Source of the DNA: Sphacelaria rigidula
Lineage: Eukaryota; Phaeophyceae; Sphacelariales
Reading direction: 5' to 3'
Assembly (NCBI GenBank): GCA_964200075.2
Contig: CAXNAA020000506.1
Location: 1-20,633, forward strand
DNA length: 20,633 nt
The position numbers were made by a program, and so were the translations under genes. How positions within the stretch are numbered: the stretch's first letter is position 1; every line of letters begins with the position of its first letter. Shown piece by piece: positions 8,862 to 17,800 of this stretch. The notes beneath the pieces were generated by a model. That model had not been told where the DNA came from. It searched no databases and saw nothing but the letters and a program-made list of their open reading frames with translations.

Positions 8862-11800
8862 GTGATTTTTTCGGCCTGTGCTGCCCTTGTTTTTCGTGTT
8901 TTTCATCAGACTGCACTACCAAGCTAATGGCATTGAATTTGTGTGTCGTGTTTATGTGTGCGCCCGTTTGCTCGGCGAGATACCTTTCTACTCTCTAAGT
9001 CTGTGTGATGCTATTTCGCGCCGTGGCTGCCCTTTAGTCTGTCCCCGGCCCCTGTCGTGTAGCCTGTTGTAGTCCTTTGATCCGGCGGATGAACATAATC
9101 AATCTGTGTGCTGCAGTTGATGCCGAGTCGATGGTGGCTGCCGTCTCGGTTCCATTCATGTGTCTGCTTTTTCTTGTGCGTAAATTTTGCCCTCTTGAGT
9201 ATTCACCTGTCGTGCGCACAAGATAACGGATTGGGCCTCCGCATTTCTTGTTTGTATATCTATCCAGCAGACACACGCCAACACACCCAAACCGAGCAGA
9301 TATGCCGCGGCGTCTCACAACGACTGCACAATCCCTTCAGTTTGTTTCCCCAACATCCGACTTTGCTCCCCAACAGCCAAACAGCGTATGTTTTGGCTGT
9401 TCTAGCCGCTGTTGCCCCTGCTCGGCAGCTACGAGTGTGCTTTTGTCATGTACTCCAGGTTCAATCACGCGCACGCACCATCTGCAGTTCTGTGTTTTTT
9501 GTTCGGGTCCCTTTTTCTCATCGTAATAACCTCGGTCCCATTGTTGATGATAAAACAGTGAGGTGTACAAGTATGCTGCAAGCAAGGGTCGGAGTAATAA
9601 GTCGCCTGCTGTTCTTGTCTTCAGTGTACTGCTTCCATACTCTGTCTTGAGAGAAAAGTAATTGCTTTCCCGAGCATCTCGTGTAGCCGTCACGGGAAAA
9701 AATGTTTCGTCTCGTCATCAAGTAGCTGAATGAAGCGCTTCTGTAACCAGGGCCGAGCGTTCTCGCTCCCAAAATAGTGGCCAGTGGTGGTGTTCTTGAA
9801 AAAAATCATCAACAAAGTACAGCAGTGGGGAGGACCGCAGAAATTTTCATCAGGTTGTGGTATGGCAGCCCGTTCATCTTTTTCATCTCTTGCCTTCGCG
9901 TTTTTACCGGCTCTGTCCTACATACCAAAAAACTCCATTTCTCGTACATGTGCATCTGGTACCCCGCCGGTATCTCTTTCTTGATTTCCCAGTACCGTTG
10001 CATAGAGACAAAAAATAATGCATGCGCATTACAAAAAAACAAACAATATGCATCGCATTACTGACCTCGACAACCCATCCAGCACCAACGCGTGACAGCA
10101 GTCCGGCACACTGCTGACTGTAGTACATCATCCCACACGCAGGTAATATTTGTGGATGTGTAGTCAATTCCCAACACTGCCGACGGATGAGGTGTACCGT
10201 GTGTTGTTGCTGCTTGCCGTCGTGTAGGCAGGGGGCCATGCGTTGTCTTCGTTTGAATCGTACATACGGTGCAATCAGTACAGTGAAGATCTATCCCCTG
10301 CGTATGCGTCTCCAATTTTTTGTGGCGGATGGAAGTGCAGGACTACCCTGCACCCAAATCGGCTCTTGGCGGTTGTAGTAGTCCCTGCGATATTTTCTAC
10401 CATATACAGGCCGGGGGGGTCCTTGAAATGTAGCTGGCTTGAGGGTGCAAGCGCTTGTGTCTTCCTTTATCTATCCCTTCCACCCTCCGAAGCCGTGATC
10501 CTCTCGGCAACTTTATTGTCTGTGCTGTCTGTACTCGGAAGTACCGACTTCCTCACGACGCAGTAATCAACACTTCTACTTCTTACGAAAAAAGTGCAGT
10601 AGCACGGTACAACCACAACAGTACTTCTACGGTGCACCTGACCGTGCACCTGATGTCACAGACCCACCCGCATGTTTCAGTTCCAAATGCTCAATATCCC
10701 GAGCCCCGATCATGTCGAGAAATTTGTCCCTAGATTCATTGGCAAGATGTGAGTAGTACCCTACTCTAGTACCAAGGCAAAAGATTCCACTGCCGTGCTG
10801 CTTCTGTACACTGTCTGTACAGGCGCTTTCGAGAGCGCATGATTAACTGGATTAATGTGCTTCTGTGACTGAGTCATTTCTACGCTGTCCTCGAAAGAAC
10901 CTGAACCATGAGCTGTTGATCTTTGTTACAAGCTTGTACACTTTTCTTTTTCAAACCCGATGGTAGTCGCCCCCCACCCGCCCACTTTGAAAAAACATGC
11001 TCTGTCCCGTATCGGTGGTTCATACAAACGCGTTCTGATCTCAGCCAGAAGCACTAGCTGCTGCAGCAGTCGGTCTTACTCACCGCCGCTAGTTTGTTTT
11101 GACCCACGTTATTTTCAGAAGCTAACCCCTTGTTGCCAACCTGTAGCACCTCTCGTCCTTCAAGTTAGTTTTGCTATCGTCAGACCCCAGGAGGTTCCCG
11201 TTGTGTTCGTCTCCGTGCATACCAATCGTGTCGGGCTTCTCTAAACCTGATTCGAAATTTCGAAATTTCATCCTCGGGTTCCGGTCACCGTACTGTCTGT
11301 CTGTTACATGCAGTGCTTGTCTCTTCTTCCGTGCCATCACATACCCTCATGCCGAGCAAACAAGAGGCAATTAGTAACCTCTGTGTTGGAGGCTCGTGGT
11401 CCAACCCGAACTTTGACAGGGTGGTAATTATGTATAAGTACTGTACGAGAGCAGTGGAACGAATCAGGGTTTCACATCAACCGCTCGTCGCGAAGGGGGT
11501 TGGTGGAGGTGACGTCATGGGTCCGCTCGTCCGAGAAGCTTAAATGAAAATGTCGAAAAATATTGTCTACAACACTACTCTGTACTGTTGAACTAGATCG
11601 CATACTTGTGCAAAAGAACTGAAACGGTTTGGTCTTGTATTATGTGACAACCAACATTTACTACAACATTGTTCGTCAACCCTATTTTTGAGGCTTGCAA
11701 CGTTGCGCGTCCAGCCCCCCCCCCCCCCCCCCGCCGCCGGTCCTTTCCTGCTTCCAGCTTGAGAAGAACTCACACGGTTCTACCCCTTGTTGTGCGCTGC

Positions 11801-14800
11801 ATCCAGCAGGGCAGTGGTAGCCCCGGCGGTAGCGCTGGCGAAACCAGCAGCCCCTCAGACACACGCAACATACAGGCGGCAACCGCGGCAGCAGCAGCGA
11901 CTGCATCCGCGGCCCAGCATCGTAAACAACGCCAGTCTCCGAAGAACGAGAGTATACATGAAGGCTCCTCCGGCGACACTGTCGAAAAGCGGGCGGCTGC
12001 GGCACGGGTGGCAACCCAGGCGTCGGTGGCCGAGGTATTGCTGGATGTAGGTGTGCAGGAGGGAACGCCCTTGGCGGCGGCGGGACAATCCACGTTGCCG
12101 AAAGCCAAGAACGAAGAGCACTCTCTACATACGCAGCAACTACAAGGATCCGCCGCGATGGAGGAAGACGTGTCGGTGACGGTAGCCGCTGTCAGGGGGA
12201 AGGACGGTGTCGCCGCCGTGGTCGCAGCAGTGGAGGAACTCGGTGTGGCGGCGGGGGCGCGAGCGATGGAGGAAGACGACTCGGCGGCGGAGGTCCTGGA
12301 AGACGATGTGTGCGCAAAAACTCGGGGCTTGCCGGAGAACCCGAAGGTCGCGAATGAGATGGCTGAATGCCAGGCAGCTCTTATGGAAGCGGAAGCAAAG
12401 GCGGCCGGCAAACTCAAGAAGCTTTCTGTCGAGATCGATAGTCTGCGATTCCGACCAGATTCGATTGAGCACCGCGAATTCACACAGTGGGCGGAAGCGA
12501 CCTTGGAGGCGTTTAAACCGGTGAGCGGTCGTTTGTTGATCTTCTGCGGGGACAGATGGTGGAACAGAAAAGCCATCGTGTCATACCGGAAGGCTTCCAG
12601 CGTTTTTTCAGAACAGTGAAGGGAAGTTGGGGCAAAGCAGGGGGGGGGGGGCATGATGAAGTGAAGGAATGAGGGATGGCGGCTTCTTGGTTTTGGAGTG
12701 TGACGATCCGTGCCGCTCGCGAGTACACTCCGTGTTTCCAGCGTCGATATTTTTCATCCTCTGGAAAAAATGCAAAACTTTCATGACACCTTGGAGTGTG
12801 CACCCCCCCCTCCCTTTCCCTCTCCATCGCTACATCTGTCCCCAAGGAAGCGAACGCCTGTCATTGGCCTCGTGATGATTAGTCATCATTTCGTGTCTTC
12901 GGCTTGTTCCTCCGTGTTTTTTTTATTCGCAGCTCTCGTACATGCGGTCAGAAGTCGAAACGACCAAATGATATCCGCCGCTGAAATTGGCGTAGATGCG
13001 CATATACCCATGTGTTTCGGCCCCCTTATGCTAACTGAATCTCCCGTGCCCCGTCCCACTCACATTATTTATTGGCCTCGGACTCCCCCGCTGTGTCGGT
13101 TCGACCATTCCTGGTACGCGAAATACACACACACACACACACACACACACAGTTGGATGAACGTATGATGGTCGACCGCGCTGCCCGAAACGATAAGTTG
13201 GAGCTCGCCCGGCGGCGTAACGAGAAGATGCAAGAAGAGGAGAATCTGGCCGTGTGCTATGTGTGTGACAACGGAGACTTCAACGAGCACGACCAGATCG
13301 TCTTCTGCGAACGGTGCTGCGTCGCGGTCCACGCGTCCTGTTACAACGTTGTTGGGGTGAGAGTCGCTGCTGGTGTAGGTGTAAAATTGATTTCATGTTG
13401 TGCTACGCACGTGTTGACGTGTGATGTAAGGAGACGGTTACGAGCAGAGGCAACGAAGAAGCGTTGATTCCCGGGCCTCTTTTGTTCTTCCTTTTCCCCC
13501 TTCTTTTCTTCTTTTTTCGGGTTTTTTTCCTTCCCCCCCCTTCCTCCCTCTTGTTTTCGAGTAGTTTCCTACGTTTCTCTGGTTGATGCCGTCCGAGTGA
13601 CGCAATAATGATCTCTCACCCGTTAATTCGAATAATGGTTGATTTCCGCGCGTTTACGGCAAGTTACGATCAACTCCCAACTTGCTACTCGTCGAGTCTG
13701 ATCTGTTCTGTATCATGTAGTGCTGCTGTACTGTATCGAATCCCCTCGCACTCCCGTCCTGTTCGCGACGGTTTGTTCCCTCATCCTGCACTGCAGTTTC
13801 TGTTCTGCTGTATGTTTGTGGAGGCTACTTCTTGGTTTGCGGGATAGCGTTCCTCCACGCTTGACTTACGGTTATACTGTGTGGATCATGTACTTACGCG
13901 TGCGCCACTGCCACCTCTTGAGAAGTCAGAGGAAAAAATAATTGGAGATGTCTCGTCCTTTTCTCATATTGGCTACGTACTTCCTGCTGAACATTACTAA
14001 AGAGGTCGCCTGAAGTAAAATCGGTAGATGATGGTTGGTACTACGGAAATGCCAACCCTAACGCTAACAACCCCAACCGTAACCCTGACCCTAACCCCGA
14101 CCAAAGCATACCGAGAACCCTCAGGCAAGGGGTGTACAGCATCGCCAGAGCAAAGTGTGCGTTGCCAGAGCTCAAATCGATGCCTTCGAGCTGATTTTGG
14201 ACCCGAACATGTTCTGGACAGGCTGGGTCTCCTGCTCACCACTGCTCACCTGCCCCAACCAGGAATTTTCTCAAAACTTTTTGCAGCCTGAAATGAAGTA
14301 AAATCGAGCACCAACCATTGTTGACGGATATTTCTTTGGGTCCACTGAAGGCCCACTAAAACGATGTCGCCTGGTAAAATCCGAGCCTGATCAACCTGGA
14401 TACTGCAGTAGGAATAATCCATACCCTGGACAATATATGGTCAATAGATTCAATAGACAAGAAGTGTATTGCATGAAGTATAGGCCTATTGCAAGTATTG
14501 CCGGCCGACAATAGCCGCAAAAGGCCTATACTTCATGCAGTACGTTTCTTGTCTATTGTAACTTTTGACCATATACTGTCCAAGGTGTGAAATAATCCCA
14601 AAATGGGCGTGTAGATCGAAACAAGGAATCGCCTATCTCACCAATCACGTGGTCACATGTGGTATTATCTAAATTGTCAAGGAGCAGCATGTCGCCAGCG
14701 AAAGAAGAAATACACCCAGCAAAGAGGTTCCTTCTCGGAAGATCTCAAGCGTACGGACCTATGTCCCTAGTTTCCAGCGATTGTCGGCTGGTGGCGTGCG

Positions 14801-17800
14801 GTAGTTAAAATAGTAGGGGATGAGAAACATGGAGGCATGTTTGTTGAAAAAATATATATATACCCGTGTATCACGCCCCGTAACGTACGATCCCTACAAT
14901 CACAGCGACTGTGACAGAAACTGTTTGCTCACTTTTCACGCTGTCTGAAGAGTTGATGAGACGGTTTTCAATTTTAGATCCCGTTTCTCAACACCAACTA
15001 CAGTAGTCGCACATTTGCGTGCACACTACGATATTCTGCAGAGTTCAGCCGTTATGGGCGCCGAGTCTAAACGGGAGGATTTCTTGGCCGGCTTGGAAGA
15101 AGCCACTTTACTCCTCGATTCTCTGGACGTTCTGCACATTGCACATGTCGGGAGAGTTCTGCAGATCTGTAATGCAGATTTGATTTCTTGCTCGCATAGA
15201 CGAGGACTTCGTCCAAATTCGCGTGATACTTGACGTGAAGGATTTCTGAAAAAAATATTTGAAAGGCAACGTTCTGAGAACCAGACGATTGATTGATGAG
15301 ACGGGTCGCTTACACAGGTTTGAACTTGAGCGCAAATTCACGTGATGCCCATCGTGAACTATTGAACTATTTCGAAAAAAAGTCAGCGAATCAGATGATC
15401 GATGTATTAGGCGTTTTTCCTCGTCCCAGTTCACCAGGAGACTTCCCTCGTAACTACTGGATGAAGTCAGGATGGGTTGTGTGTCTCATGCGATGAATGG
15501 AAACGCCATCGTTGACGCAGTAGCAATCAGTAGCCCCTCTCTTTTGCGGCCATGGTTGCTCTGTGTATTGCTTGCCCTATTTCACTGATCCTCACATGGG
15601 CGTTCGATTTCTTCTTGTTTTGCAGGTGGAGAAAATCGACAAGTGGTACTGCGACTTCTGCCAGGATTTCATCGCAAAGGTACGTCCACGAATGAACATG
15701 CATGGAAGAGATGCACTGAATAGAAGAAGTCGTGGGCTATTTTTCACACGAATTTTTTCGTGCGTCTCGAGTGCGCCCCGTGTGTATATATATGTGAATG
15801 TTGTGTGATTTTACGCTTTGTGCTTTCAGCGGTGGACGTACTCTTGGTGCCATGATACTGTCAGATTTGCTGAGCACCGTCCGGCTTTTGCCGTGTCGAC
15901 TAGAAAATGCTGCGCTTATTCCACGTGGTACACAGTACACCTTGGTAGTGGTTCGCGCATCGCCAGCGCCAACCCGGTCGTGGAACACTTTTGTAGCACA
16001 TCACAACCAACATCTTGTAGCGCAACCGCAAATGAAGACAACGCACGCCATCTAGCACACACCTACATCCCGATCGGTTTCAATCCTTCACCTCTGTCTC
16101 TTTTTTCCATCGTCTTTTTTGCCGTGCCTTCTTTCGAACCCCCTCTAGGCGAAATGCCGCCTCCAGAGACTCGAAGACGAACGCGCCAAGCTGCAACCAC
16201 CGCCGCCGATGGCAGCGACGACGTGCAAGAACGGTCGTACTCCACCTTCCATTACGATTCGAAAGAAGCCCGCGTCAGTGTCAGAGGCGCTATCTCCGCT
16301 TAGCAAGCAAACGCCACCAACAACAGCGACCACCAATGCGCTGGGGAGGTCGACCGTCTTGTCGGTCGAAGCCTGGGCGGCGAGAGCGTCGGCCGCAGCG
16401 GCCGAATCTGAAAAAACGACAATGGGTATGCTCGAGTTGACGCGAGGCGAGAAAGATTGTGCCGGCAGCGGAGGCACCCCAGGGTGGAATTGTGGAGGTA
16501 GTGGGGCTGATTCGGCGGCGATACCCGCACAACAGACGGAGACGGGGCCGAGCGTTGCGGGGCACGCAAAGTCAAATCGGAGCAGTGATACTAATAATGA
16601 TGGACAAGTCGCTCGGCGAGGACGGCAGACAGGCGCGGCCGCTACAGCGATCTCCGCCGCTGCTGCAGCGGCCGTGGCGGCAGTAACGAGCGGTCTGTTT
16701 CACGGAGGAAACACAGGGAATGATAAACGAGGGACCAGGAACGGCGGCGGGGGCGGGGCCGGTGGCGCTTCCAATGCCCTTGAGGTAGATCCGATGGTGG
16801 AGCTTGTGGCGGCGCGGTTAGTGAAGAGAGGAGAAAAGGAGTTGCGGGGCAAGGCTAGTGGCGCCGGTAGCCGTGCCCGCACCCACAACCGTAAGGGAAG
16901 CAGCAGCAGCAGTAGCAGCCGTAACAGCAGCCCGAAGCACGCCAACAAGCGACACTGGGACGATTCGGGGGGTGCAAAGAAGGGAAGGAATGATGCCGGA
17001 GTTGGTGGCAGCGTGGCGGGGGGGCGTGATGGTGGGAAGCAAAAAAGCGAAACGGGAGATGAGGCAATGCCCGCGCGGCGGTTGCCGCAACCAAGCGCGC
17101 TCCCCCCCGTGGACTGTCGAGCCATCGGCGGCGGCGACGACAACGAGCTTGTGAGCGGGTCTAACTCTGGGGATAAGATGTTGAATTTGAACACCTGCGT
17201 GCATGCGGCTGCTACTACGTTGGATGGGGAGGGAGCGGCGGCCGGAGCGGCGACAAATGTCCAGGCAAGGCAGAAGCTTGCGGACGAGGATATCGCGGAT
17301 GGAAGTATCTCGTTGTACGAGGAGTTTGAGGTGAGATGGTGTTGACAACGGCAGACAGGTGGGGGTAAATTCGTTGAGGCTTTGCTTTGCGTCGTTTTTT
17401 CGTTCGAAGTCGTTCTTATGCACCAAGTCGCAACGAGCGCGCACTGGGCTGTTTGTTGACGCCCACCATGTGTGTACGGTTGGCATCACTACACCACCGT
17501 ACATGATACAACAGGGGGTTTGGGGCGTGCTCGTGGTGTATCTGTACGTGTGCACACCGAGTTCCACATTCGATTTTTTGTCTCATTTCGCGGAGAATCG
17601 TTTCAAGCCGTGCGCATTCCTGCTTTCAATGGTCGAGAAGAAATCCGAGACATGGCAGTAACTCCGTCGTACGCCAAATGTCGGCGCGATACTGTGTACA
17701 CGAACCCTGTCGAGCACACCACCAGCTCACGTTCTTGGCATGGTCCAGCAGAGGCCTATGCCAAAACACGAGCCCTCCACATAACACATGTCCATATATA

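Larger units (their letters stand above)
13357..15625 (+). other. Intron 3 of the PHD gene, 2269 nt
   Basis: The donor is GTGAGA and the acceptor TTTTGCAG|GTGG. It interrupts the PHD finger between ligands 6 and 7. It contains a long pyrimidine tract with an unused TAG acceptor (13477-13564), a degenerate telomere-like array (14054-14101), a 170-bp palindromic MITE (14420-14589) and several GTAAAATC-containing short repeats (about 14012, 14298 and 14374). No gene is supported inside. Confidence 0.8.

Noticed and set aside
9108-9650. 180-codon plus-strand frame in intron 1
   Set aside because: It has no ATG-based start in good context, no domain, and a composition like translated intron (rich in Cys, Phe, Leu and Ser).
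11770-12654. 294-codon minus-strand frame opposite exon 2
   Set aside because: It is a shadow of the GC-rich, low-complexity exon 2, which has consistent splice sites and phase on the plus strand.
14028-14291. Open frame with Thr-Leu repeats
   Set aside because: It is the translation of the degenerate telomere-like array inside intron 3.
15830-16303. Alternative exon after CTTTCAG at 15829
   Set aside because: It would read in phase from exon 4 but runs through pyrimidine-rich intron sequence and stops at 16303. The TAG acceptor at 16148 has a better tract and leads into the long open exon 5.
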